A program made the position numbers and the translations under genes. A model generated the notes under the pieces. The model had not been told where the DNA came from. It was given only the letters and a program-made list of their open reading frames with translations, and ran no database searches. Below are positions 1 through 5,096 of a stretch of DNA of 5,724 bases, one piece after another; positions within the stretch are counted from its first letter, which is position 1, and each line of letters begins with the position of its first letter. Source of the stretch: CAYFQV01 sp964413635 (GTDB taxonomy: Bacteria; Spirochaetota; Spirochaetia; DSM-27196; PWMO01); contig CAYPTH010000162.1 in NCBI GenBank assembly GCA_964413635.1, forward strand, positions 1 to 5,724, in the 5' to 3' direction.

Positions 1-653
1 TGCGCCGGCGCAAATCCATGGAGCACGAGCTTCGGCAGAGTCTCGACGAAAACCGCGTGCTCCTGCAGGAGGTGCACCACCGGGTGAAAAACAACCTTCA
101 GGTCATATCAAGTATGATTCATCTGGCCCGGAAGGACGATCAAGTCGATGCACACGCCTTCGCCATGGAGACGGAGAACCGTATCCGCGCGCTGGCTCTC
201 ATGCACGAGAACATCTACCAGGGCGAGTCGCTAAGTGCCGTCGACCTGAGCACATACCTCCATGAGCTATCCAACTCAGTTGCGGAGAGCCTCAACGTCG
301 GAAGATCGGTCATCGACTTCACAAGCGAGGTTGGGGCGTGCCATGTCCCCATGGACCTCGCCATTCCCTGCGGCCTCATTACGAACGAGCTCGTAACCAA
401 CGCCGTAAAACACGGCGTCCCCGCCGACGGACAAGCGCAACGCATTCGGATTCATCTCTCAGGCGCCGCGGAGCGGACGGTCCGACTGGTGGTTTCTGAT
501 AATGGTCCCGGCTTGCCGAAACATGCGGCGCCTGCCGAGGCGGCGGGACTGGGATTAACCCTGGTGCAGTCGCTGACGCAGCAGATTCGCGGCAACGTTG
601 AGTTCATGAACGGAAGCGGACTCGCCTGTGCCCTTGAGTTCGCGTTGTGTTGA
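1..653 (+). CDS. Sensor histidine kinase, HisKA_2 type, C-terminal transmitter (5' partial)
   Basis: This is the cytoplasmic transmitter part of a two-component sensor kinase, which autophosphorylates on His and passes the phosphate to a response regulator. The frame is open to the left edge (R-R-R-K-S before the Met at 18), so the gene almost certainly starts outside the window and the Met at 18 is internal. Numbering from that Met, residues 15-31 form the HisKA_2 H-box (LLQEVHHRVKNNLQ). His21 is the likely phospho-acceptor because it aligns with the single His of HWE kinases. The ATPase domain follows: N-box around N123-H132 (NELVTNAVKH), G1 box D161-NGPG, and G2 box G177-LGL. All nucleotide-binding boxes look intact, so it should be active. 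The sensor domain is not visible and the signal is unknown. It ends 36 nt before the mutase operon, which seems to have its own promoter, so adjacency alone does not show that it controls that operon. Confidence 0.93.
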   Translation, partial: RRRKSMEHELRQSLDENRVLLQEVHHRVKNNLQVISSMIHLARKDDQVDAHAFAMETENRIRALALMHENIYQGESLSAVDLSTYLHELSNSVAESLNVGRSVIDFTSEVGACHVPMDLAIPCGLITNELVTNAVKHGVPADGQAQRIRIHLSGAAERTVRLVVSDNGPGLPKHAAPAEAAGLGLTLVQSLTQQIRGNVEFMNGSGLACALEFALC

Positions 654-680
654 CGGTGCCGGTCGGCGCGTTCATACTAT
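650..680 (+). promoter_or_regulatory. Putative sigma-70-like promoter of the mutase operon
   Basis: TTGACG (650-655, 5/6 to the -35 consensus) overlaps the stop codon of the kinase gene. CATACT (673-678) follows at 17 nt, or TACTAT (675-680) at 19 nt; each is 4/6 to the -10 consensus. Transcription would start around 685-687, only a few bases before the ATG at 690. No Shine-Dalgarno is present between the -10 and the ATG. The call rests on motif matching only. Confidence 0.45.
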
Positions 681-689
681 CGGCGTTCC

Positions 690-2366
690 ATGAGTAACGA
701 TTCGCTATTCTCTCTGATAGAAGAAGCTCGTCGGACGTGGGAAGAGTCTGTCCTGGAGAAGACGCTTTCCAAGCATCCGGAGCGCAACGGTGGAGACTTT
801 TCCACCGCCTCGGGTATTCCCCTCGACCGGCTCTACGATCCCCGCTCGGACGAGCCGGCGACCTATACGACTCGGGAGGGGTTTCCCGGTGAGTTTCCCT
901 ACACCCGTGGGGTTCAGCCGACCATGTACCGCGGGCGCTTCTGGACCATGCGGCAGTACGCCGGCTTCGGCACGGCGGAGGAGTCGAACAGGCGCTACCG
1001 CTATCTCCTGGAGCAGGGACAGACGGGCCTTTCCGTCGCCTTCGATCTCCCGACCCAGGTGGGTTACGACTCCGACCACGCCCTGTCCTTGGGCGAGGTT
1101 GGAAAGGTAGGCGTGGCGGTCGACAGCTTGCGCGACATGGAGACGCTTTTCGAAGACATTCCCCTGGACAAGGTATCCACCTCAATGACCATAAACGCAC
1201 CGGCGGCGGTGCTCCTGGCCATGTACATGGTCGTCGCGGAGAATCAAGGTGTCGATCCCTCCCAACTCCGCGGTACCATCCAGAACGACATCCTCAAGGA
1301 GTACGTCGCCCGGGGGACTTTCATCTTTCCCCCGAAGCCCTCCATGCGGTTGATCCGTGACACCTTTGAGTTCTGCTCCAAGGAGCTTCCTCGGTGGAAC
1401 GTCATTAGTGTTTCCGGCTATCACATCCGTGAGGCGGGAGCCACCGCGGTGCAGGAAGTCGCCTTCACGCTGGCCGACGCCATTGAGTATGTGAAGGCGG
1501 CCCTGGATGCCGGCCTCGAGGTCGATGATTTCGCCGGTCAGCTGTCGTTCTTCTTCATTGCCGGGGCGGACCTCATGGAGGAGGTCGCGAAGTTTCGCGC
1601 CGCCCGCCGGATGTGGGCGCGCATCATGAAGGACCGCTTCAACGCCTCCTCCGAGCGCTCTCTCAAACTGCGCTTCCACGCGCAGACAAGCGGCGCCGCG
1701 CTGACGGCGCAGCAGCCGGACAACAACGTCGTCCGGGTCACCCTCTACGCCCTCGCCGCGGTTCTCGGCGGTGCGCAGAGTTTGCATACGAACTCTCGCG
1801 ATGAGGCGCTTGCCCTGCCTACGGAGGAGTCGGTTCAGATTGCCCTGCGGACGCAACAGATCATTGCCCATGAGTCCGGGGTGGCCAATACGGTGGATCC
1901 CCTCGGTGGATCGTACGTGGTCGAGGCGCTCACCGATGAGATCGAGCGCCGCGCCCAGGAGTACCTGGATGAGATCGACGCCATCGGCGGCATGGTAAAG
2001 GCCATTGAGTCGGGCTACGTTCAGCGTGAGATTGAGGACGCCGCCTACGAGTATCAGAAGGGCGTCGAGGATGGAAGCCGTGTCGTAGTGGGGGTGAACA
2101 AATACGCGACCGAGGACGAGCCCCACTTCGAGGTCATGCGCCACGATCCGCAGATCCAGCAGACGCAGTCGGACCGACTTTCCAACGTGAAGTTCGAACG
2201 GGATGAGCTCGAAGTGACGCATCTGCTCAAGACCTTGCGCGACGCCGCTGCCGACGAATCGGTGAACGTCATTCCTCCGATCATGGACTGCGTCCGCGCC
2301 TACGCCACGCTTGGCGAGATCTGCGGCGTCTTACGCGAGGTCTTTGGGGAGTACACCGATGGCTGA
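690..2366 (+). CDS. mcmA1: Methylmalonyl-CoA mutase, catalytic (alpha/large) subunit
   Basis: This subunit carries out the radical interconversion of R-methylmalonyl-CoA and succinyl-CoA in the cytoplasm, using adenosylcobalamin held by the separate small subunit encoded next. At 558 aa it matches the stand-alone large subunits of split mutases and lacks a B12 domain. The family signature is continuous: TMYRGRFWTMRQYAGFGTAEESN (residues 78-100, described by its key residues T78, M79, Y80, R87-Y90), GLSVAFDLPTQ (113-123), GYDSDH (125-130), TIQNDILKEY (196-205) and NTVDPLGGSY (400-409). Tyr80, Arg208 and His245 align with Tyr89, Arg207 and His244 of the Propionibacterium enzyme. Tyr plus Arg at the first two positions is the pattern for methylmalonyl-CoA, whereas isobutyryl-CoA mutases have Phe and Gln. 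The start at 690 is the only sensible Met, although no Shine-Dalgarno precedes it. The stop overlaps the next gene by 8 nt. Ethylmalonyl-CoA mutase is a less likely alternative. Confidence 0.96.
   Translation: MSNDSLFSLIEEARRTWEESVLEKTLSKHPERNGGDFSTASGIPLDRLYDPRSDEPATYTTREGFPGEFPYTRGVQPTMYRGRFWTMRQYAGFGTAEESNRRYRYLLEQGQTGLSVAFDLPTQVGYDSDHALSLGEVGKVGVAVDSLRDMETLFEDIPLDKVSTSMTINAPAAVLLAMYMVVAENQGVDPSQLRGTIQNDILKEYVARGTFIFPPKPSMRLIRDTFEFCSKELPRWNVISVSGYHIREAGATAVQEVAFTLADAIEYVKAALDAGLEVDDFAGQLSFFFIAGADLMEEVAKFRAARRMWARIMKDRFNASSERSLKLRFHAQTSGAALTAQQPDNNVVRVTLYALAAVLGGAQSLHTNSRDEALALPTEESVQIALRTQQIIAHESGVANTVDPLGGSYVVEALTDEIERRAQEYLDEIDAIGGMVKAIESGYVQREIEDAAYEYQKGVEDGSRVVVGVNKYATEDEPHFEVMRHDPQIQQTQSDRLSNVKFERDELEVTHLLKTLRDAAADESVNVIPPIMDCVRAYATLGEICGVLREVFGEYTDG
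2346..2351 (+). promoter_or_regulatory. Ribosome binding site fixing the start of the B12-binding subunit
   Basis: GGGGAG lies inside the end of the upstream gene, 7 nt before the ATG at 2359. It selects this start over in-frame codons further upstream, for example at 2311, which would add 16 residues unlike the family N-terminus. Confidence 0.75.
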
Positions 2367-2775
2367 GCGAACAAACCGCGCCGCCGTGCGCATTCTCATT
2401 GGGAAACCGGGCTTGGACGGCCACGACCGCGGGGCCAAGTACATTGCCCGCGCCCTTCGCGACGCCGGCTACGAGGTAATCTACACCGGCATACGCCAGA
2501 CACCCGAGAGCATTGTTTCAACGGCAATTCAAGAAGACGTCCAGTTCGTCGGCTTGAGTCTCCTCTCCGGTGCCCATAACGAGCTCTTTCCAAAGGTTGT
2601 GAAACTGCTCCGTGACCAGGGGGCGGAGGACATTGTCGTCTTTGGAGGCGGCGTGATCCCGGAGCAAGACACTTCTGATCTCAAGGAGGCGGGGGTTGCC
2701 GAAGTATTCGGTCCCGGGACTCCCATTTCCCAAGTCATTGAGTTCATTGAACAGTGTCGAAGCGACAAGTCTTGA
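2359..2775 (+). CDS. mcmA2: Methylmalonyl-CoA mutase, cobalamin-binding (small) subunit
   Basis: This small Rossmann-like protein (138 aa) binds adenosylcobalamin in the base-off/His-on mode and docks onto the large subunit to form the active mutase. All three family motifs are present: D20-x-H22-x-x-G25 (KPGLDGHDRG), whose His22 would be the lower axial cobalt ligand; S67-x-L69 (GLSLLSG); and the glycine motif G96-G97-G98 (VVFGGGVIP). The length matches stand-alone B12-binding partners of split mutases. The ATG at 2359 overlaps the upstream stop by 8 nt and has a good Shine-Dalgarno within the upstream gene, so translational coupling and fixed stoichiometry are likely. The 3' end overlaps the next gene. 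Nothing looks damaged. Confidence 0.95.
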   Translation: MAERTNRAAVRILIGKPGLDGHDRGAKYIARALRDAGYEVIYTGIRQTPESIVSTAIQEDVQFVGLSLLSGAHNELFPKVVKLLRDQGAEDIVVFGGGVIPEQDTSDLKEAGVAEVFGPGTPISQVIEFIEQCRSDKS

Positions 2776-3764
2776 CCGCTCCGGAGCTACACGGACTCGC
2801 CGACCGCGTCCGCGCCGGGAAGGTGCGAGCCATTGCCCGGGCAATTACCATTGTCGAAAGTGACGACCCGGCACGCGAAGAGCTTATCGACCTCCTCTAT
2901 CCCCACACCGGGGGCGCTCGCATTGTCGGCGTGACCGGTCCGCCCGGCGCCGGGAAGAGCACCCTCATTGATCAGCTGGTCCGCGAGCTCCGGCGCCCCG
3001 GCGACGGGAGCTCCGGCGGCGGCTCCGTCGCGGTCATTGCCGTAGATCCTACGAGCCCCTTCACCGGCGGCGCGCTGCTCGGCGACCGACTGCGGATGGG
3101 GCGTCACGCCGGCGACTCCAAGGTGTTCATCCGCTCCATGGCGACCCGCGGCCACGGCGGTGGCTTGGGCCTGGCAACGGGCGAGGCAATTCTGGTCCTC
3201 GACGCCGCGGGCTTCGAGACCATCATTGTGGAAACCGTTGGGGTAGGGCAAAGTGAGGTGGAGATCATCTCCCTGGCGGACGTGATCCTGGTTGTGATCG
3301 TTCCCGGCGCCGGCGACGAGATTCAAGCCTTGAAGGCGGGAATCATGGAGATCGGGGACATCTACGTGGTGAATAAGTCGGATCGCGAGGGAGCCGACGA
3401 GCTCGCTGCGACGCTCCAGGCCGCCCTACGCATGGAGGACAAGGAGCCGCGGATCGAGCAGACCGTAGCCGCCGACGGGGCCGGGGTCCGGGAGCTTGTC
3501 ACGCGTATACTCGACACGCTCGAGGAGCAACGGGCAAGCGGTGAGCTTGCCCGGCGACGCAGCGACCGTCGCGCCGCCGCGTTGGAACGTATTGCCATGG
3601 CGACGCTCCGGCGGTGGCTGGATGAGGCGGCGCTGTTTCCAAAGCGCGGCGTCGATCTCCCCGAAGAGGTACGAGAGACGACATCGCCCTATCATCTGGT
3701 ACGGGATCGACTGGCCGAGCTCTTGCCGCATTTGAAGCTCGGAAGGAACGAGGAGGAATCATGA
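2754..3764 (+). CDS. meaB: MeaB/ArgK-family G-protein, methylmalonyl-CoA mutase chaperone
   Basis: This is a P-loop GTPase of the MeaB/ArgK/MMAA group (336 aa). Such proteins gate adenosylcobalamin transfer to methylmalonyl-CoA mutase and prevent or reverse its inactivation. Numbering from the GTG start, the Walker A is G62-PPGAGKST, followed by VDPTSPFTGGALLGDRLRM (97-115, with D98), ETVGVGQSE (160-168), and the guanine-specificity motif N207-KSD. A C-terminal helical extension (about 255-336) is expected for dimerisation. A Gly/Ser-rich stretch at residues 83-90 (GDGSSGGG) before the VAVIAVDPT strand is longer than the usual short basic turn. The start is uncertain. GTG 2754 overlaps the upstream gene by 22 nt, while TTG 2772 would give a TTGA overlap and a 330-aa protein closer to family N-termini. 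Neither has a clear Shine-Dalgarno. Its position between mutase and epimerase supports the mutase-chaperone role over older arginine-transport annotations. Confidence 0.94.
   Translation: MSKRQVLTAPELHGLADRVRAGKVRAIARAITIVESDDPAREELIDLLYPHTGGARIVGVTGPPGAGKSTLIDQLVRELRRPGDGSSGGGSVAVIAVDPTSPFTGGALLGDRLRMGRHAGDSKVFIRSMATRGHGGGLGLATGEAILVLDAAGFETIIVETVGVGQSEVEIISLADVILVVIVPGAGDEIQALKAGIMEIGDIYVVNKSDREGADELAATLQAALRMEDKEPRIEQTVAADGAGVRELVTRILDTLEEQRASGELARRRSDRRAAALERIAMATLRRWLDEAALFPKRGVDLPEEVRETTSPYHLVRDRLAELLPHLKLGRNEEES
3751..3756 (+). promoter_or_regulatory. Strong ribosome binding site of the epimerase gene
   Basis: AGGAGG lies 4 nt before the ATG at 3761, inside the last codons of the G-protein gene. 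It is the strongest Shine-Dalgarno in the operon, and the ATGA stop/start overlap adds coupling. Confidence 0.8.
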
Positions 3765-4159
3765 TACGCGGAATCGACCACATTGGTATTGCCGTGAACT
3801 CAGTGGAGGAGAAGCTTCACTTCTACCGCGATGTCCTGGATCTGAATGAGGTCGAGGTCGAGGAGGTAGCGGATCAGAAGGTGCGCGTTGCGGTGATCAT
3901 GACGCCGCAGGGCCGCATTGAGCTCCTCGAGCCGACCTCTGAGGACAGCACGATTGCGAAGTTCATTGAGAAGAAGGGCGAGGGCATGCACCACCTCGCG
4001 CTCTCGGTGGAGGACATTGACGCGGAGATTGACCGGCTCGTGAGTCAGGACACCCGTATGATAGATGAGGTGGCTCGGACCGGCGCCGGGGGTGTGCGCA
4101 TTGCCTTCATTCACCCAAAATCGGCGGGGGGGGTTCTCACCGAGCTCTGCGAGCGATAG
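3761..4159 (+). CDS. mce: Methylmalonyl-CoA epimerase
   Basis: This VOC-superfamily metalloenzyme (132 aa) interconverts (S)- and (R)-methylmalonyl-CoA, linking propionyl-CoA carboxylase product to the mutase. It has two glyoxalase-like halves. The first begins IDHIGIAV with metal ligand His7 and runs to IELLEP (53-58). The second begins GEGMHHLAL with His77/His78, one of them a ligand, and ends with GGVRIAFIHPKSAGGVLTEL, where Glu128 is the expected C-terminal ligand or catalytic Glu. SEDSTIAKFIEKKGEGMHH is very typical of this family. The start has a strong Shine-Dalgarno and a 4-nt overlap with the preceding G-protein gene. A run of eight G (4126-4133) sits in the codons just before Glu128, so a slip there would remove that residue. 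The stop codon falls inside a small perfect hairpin (4149-4164). Confidence 0.96.
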   Translation: MIRGIDHIGIAVNSVEEKLHFYRDVLDLNEVEVEEVADQKVRVAVIMTPQGRIELLEPTSEDSTIAKFIEKKGEGMHHLALSVEDIDAEIDRLVSQDTRMIDEVARTGAGGVRIAFIHPKSAGGVLTELCER

Positions 4160-4164
4160 CTCGC
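4149..4164 (+). repeat. Perfect 6-bp inverted repeat spanning the epimerase stop
   Basis: GCGAGC (4149-4154), loop GATA, GCTCGC (4159-4164). It has no T-run after it, so it is not a typical intrinsic terminator. It covers the epimerase stop codon, and its loop contains the ATA (4156-4158) that sits where the following receiver-domain frame should begin. Its function is unknown. Confidence 0.5.
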
Positions 4165-4433
4165 GGGGCCCGCATCTACGTCATTGAAGATAACGAATCG
4201 ATCCGTGAGGCCGTGGTCGGCTACCTGCAGCTTGCCGATTTCGAGGTTATGGCCTTCGATCGACTCCGACGGGTCCCGGAGGCGTTTGAACGCAAACCCG
4301 CAGATCTAATCGTTATCGATGTCATGCTGCCCGGTGGAAACGGCTTCGACTTTGCCAAGCAGCTGCGGCGCCGACAGACGAGGTGCCGCAGCTCCAGGTT
4401 ATCGTAGAGGTGATCTTCACCAAGTCTTCATAA
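4156..4433 (+). pseudogene. Response-regulator receiver domain remnant, truncated and frameshifted
   Basis: This frame encodes the first half of a CheY-like receiver domain. Counting the ATA at 4156 as position 1, IYVIEDNESIRE (7-18) gives the acidic pair E11/D12, and LIVIDVMLPGGNGFDFAKQLR (51-71, key residues D55, P59, G63) gives the phospho-acceptor Asp55. The frame has no ATG, GTG or TTG upstream of 4213, and starting at GTG 4213 would cut off strand beta-1 and the acidic pair. The position expected for the start holds ATA, directly followed by codons typical of a regulator N-terminus. After about 73 residues the frame runs into TAG (4405-4407). Shifting to frame 3 at about 4377 restores DEVPQLQVIV, as expected after alpha-3, but this stops at TAA 4431. 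The beta-4 Thr/Ser, the beta-5 Lys and any DNA-binding domain are missing. It was probably an OmpR-type regulator; the output-domain type is inferred only from the adjacent repeat array. Confidence 0.8.
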
Positions 4434-4474
4434 GTCTTCCAGAGAAGCTCCATACGACTTTCACAGATTCTCCA
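4415..4474 (+). promoter_or_regulatory. Tandem direct-repeat array, candidate OmpR/PhoB-type operator
   Basis: Six imperfect copies of a CTTCAY-like hexamer lie on one strand at near-helical spacing: CTTCAC 4415, CTTCAT 4426, CTTCCA 4436, CTCCAT 4448, TTTCAC 4459 and TCTCCA 4469 (steps 11, 10, 12, 11, 10). Two adjacent units share AAGTCTTC. Head-to-tail repeats at about 11 bp are the classical arrangement for winged-helix OmpR/PhoB-family regulators such as the pho box. The array ends 13 nt before the Shine-Dalgarno of the next reading frame and follows a receiver-domain remnant, so it may be that system's promoter region. No convincing -10 element was found after it. Confidence 0.5.
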
Positions 4475-4487
4475 GCGACACGCTCAT

Positions 4488-4492
4488 GGAGG
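4488..4492 (+). promoter_or_regulatory. Ribosome binding site of the broken secreted-protein gene
   Basis: GGAGG lies 5 nt before ATG 4498. It favours this start over the in-frame ATG at 4486, which overlaps the Shine-Dalgarno itself. Confidence 0.55.
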
Positions 4493-4497
4493 TCTCA

Positions 4498-4892
4498 ATG
4501 GAGCCAGGACGCTACGGAATCCCCACACGACTCTTCAGGCTGATCATTCTGATGCTGCTGGGCGGAGGGGTCGCTTCTTTTGCCCTTTCTTTCGAAGAGC
4601 TACGCGCCGAGCTCGCGCCGGCATAGGCGGAGCGAAACGTTGCCGTCCTCGCGTATCTTGGGAATCTCACGCTGTCCGCCTCGCCCTCGCACGGTAGGAG
4701 ACCCGGCTATCCTCCGGGAGCGGAACCGGAACCGGCCAGGGGCAGGGGGACGGTGCATCTTGAGGGGGCTCGTCGCCGATGCAGAGCTACATTGCCGGCG
4801 GAGACTTCAACCCGATCACACCTCAGGATCGGCCTCTCGGGGAGGGCTTCTACGAGCTCTACGAGAGCATACAGGAACGACTCGATGGCTAG
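4498..4892 (+). pseudogene. Broken gene for a small secreted or membrane-anchored Gly/Ser-rich protein
   Basis: I do not recognise the family. From ATG 4498 the frame gives a basic N-terminus and a hydrophobic stretch, RLFRLIILMLLGGGVASFALS, described by its positions (residues 11-31), which looks like a signal peptide or signal anchor, then FEELRAELAPA. TAG at 4624-4626 then stops it. The same frame continues plausibly beyond (AERNVAVLAYLGNLTLSAS), so the TAG looks like a nonsense mutation, perhaps of CAG. Around 4680-4697 the sensible frame moves to frame 3, giving a Gly/Ser/Thr-rich tract (ETRLSSGSGTGTGQGQGDG) interrupted by TGA 4761-4763. It then gives a credible C-terminus, SYIAGGDFNPITPQ ... 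FYELYESIQERLDG, ending at TAG 4890-4892. The original protein would have been about 130 aa. At least two stops and one frameshift argue for decay, though indel errors in the assembly could mimic part of this. The next start would lie 22 nt downstream, suggesting a former operon. Confidence 0.55.
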
Positions 4893-4902
4893 AGGAACCC
4901 GA

Positions 4903-4908
4903 GGAGGG
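4903..4908 (+). promoter_or_regulatory. Ribosome binding site in front of an ATA codon
   Basis: GGAGGG lies 6 nt before ATA 4915-4917. This is textbook spacing for a start codon, and the following codons encode K-R then a hydrophobic signal peptide. It marks 4915 as the original start of the DUF2202 remnant. Confidence 0.55.
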
Positions 4909-4914
4909 ACACAG

Positions 4915-5095
4915 ATAAAACGGATTGTGTTGGTACTGGTTACCGTGCTTCTCGCCGCAAGAAGAGGAGAAACTTGCCTGGGACGTCTACCAAGCACTCG
5001 ACGACAAGTGGGGACTGCGGGCATTCGCCAACATCGCTGTGAACAGGGAACAAGCATCTCCGTCAACAGACTACATGGTGCCGACGTACGGCTTC
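4915..5095 (+). pseudogene. DUF2202 (ferritin-like) secreted protein remnant, frameshifted and truncated
   Basis: The first frame (from ATA 4915) reads KRIVLVLVTVLLAA, a typical short signal peptide preceded by a good Shine-Dalgarno. At about 4955 the sensible frame changes from 1 to 2, giving PQEEEKLAWDVYQALDDK then WGLRAFANIAVN. This matches the hallmark of DUF2202 proteins, which usually read REEEKLARDVYLALYEKWG...FSNIA. DUF2202 proteins are helical, ferritin-like, often exported and of unknown function. The usual spacer between signal peptide and domain is missing, so a deletion probably joined the two parts out of frame. After NIAVN the resemblance fades (REQ...YMVPTYGFA). The rest of the domain, about 80 residues or more, is absent where the convergent Uma2 gene begins at 5097. 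It is not expected to make a functional product. An alternative start at ATG 4885 in the same frame is weaker. Confidence 0.65.
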
Positions 5096-5096
5096 G

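Noticed and set aside
653..690. Cobalamin riboswitch upstream of the mutase operon
   Set aside because: The gap is only 36 nt, far too short for a riboswitch, and no B12-box-like sequence was seen in it.
1182..2222. Long minus-strand open frame (346 codons) opposite the mutase large subunit
   Set aside because: It lies entirely antisense to a highly conserved gene, shows no recognisable family or Shine-Dalgarno, and is explained by third-position GC bias of the real gene.
2787..3326. Minus-strand open frame opposite the G-protein gene
   Set aside because: It is a codon-bias shadow of a conserved GTPase, with composition unlike a real protein and no independent signals.
4149..4170. Intrinsic terminator after the epimerase gene
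   Set aside because: A stem is present but is followed by GGGGCCCGC instead of a T-run.
4580..4918. Plus-strand frame-2 open frame of 112 codons in the decayed region
   Set aside because: The product is Arg/Pro-rich and low-complexity. The better protein-like signals lie in frames 1 and 3 over the same stretch, with a Shine-Dalgarno and signal peptide in frame 1.
4707..5066. Minus-strand open frame of 119 codons
   Set aside because: It is opposite the DUF2202 and Gly-rich remnants and has no recognisable domain or translation signals.
4400..5096. Insertion sequence or CRISPR array in the poorly coding region
   Set aside because: No transposase remnant, terminal inverted repeats or target duplication was found. 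The 10-12 bp spaced hexamers are far too short and close to be CRISPR repeats.
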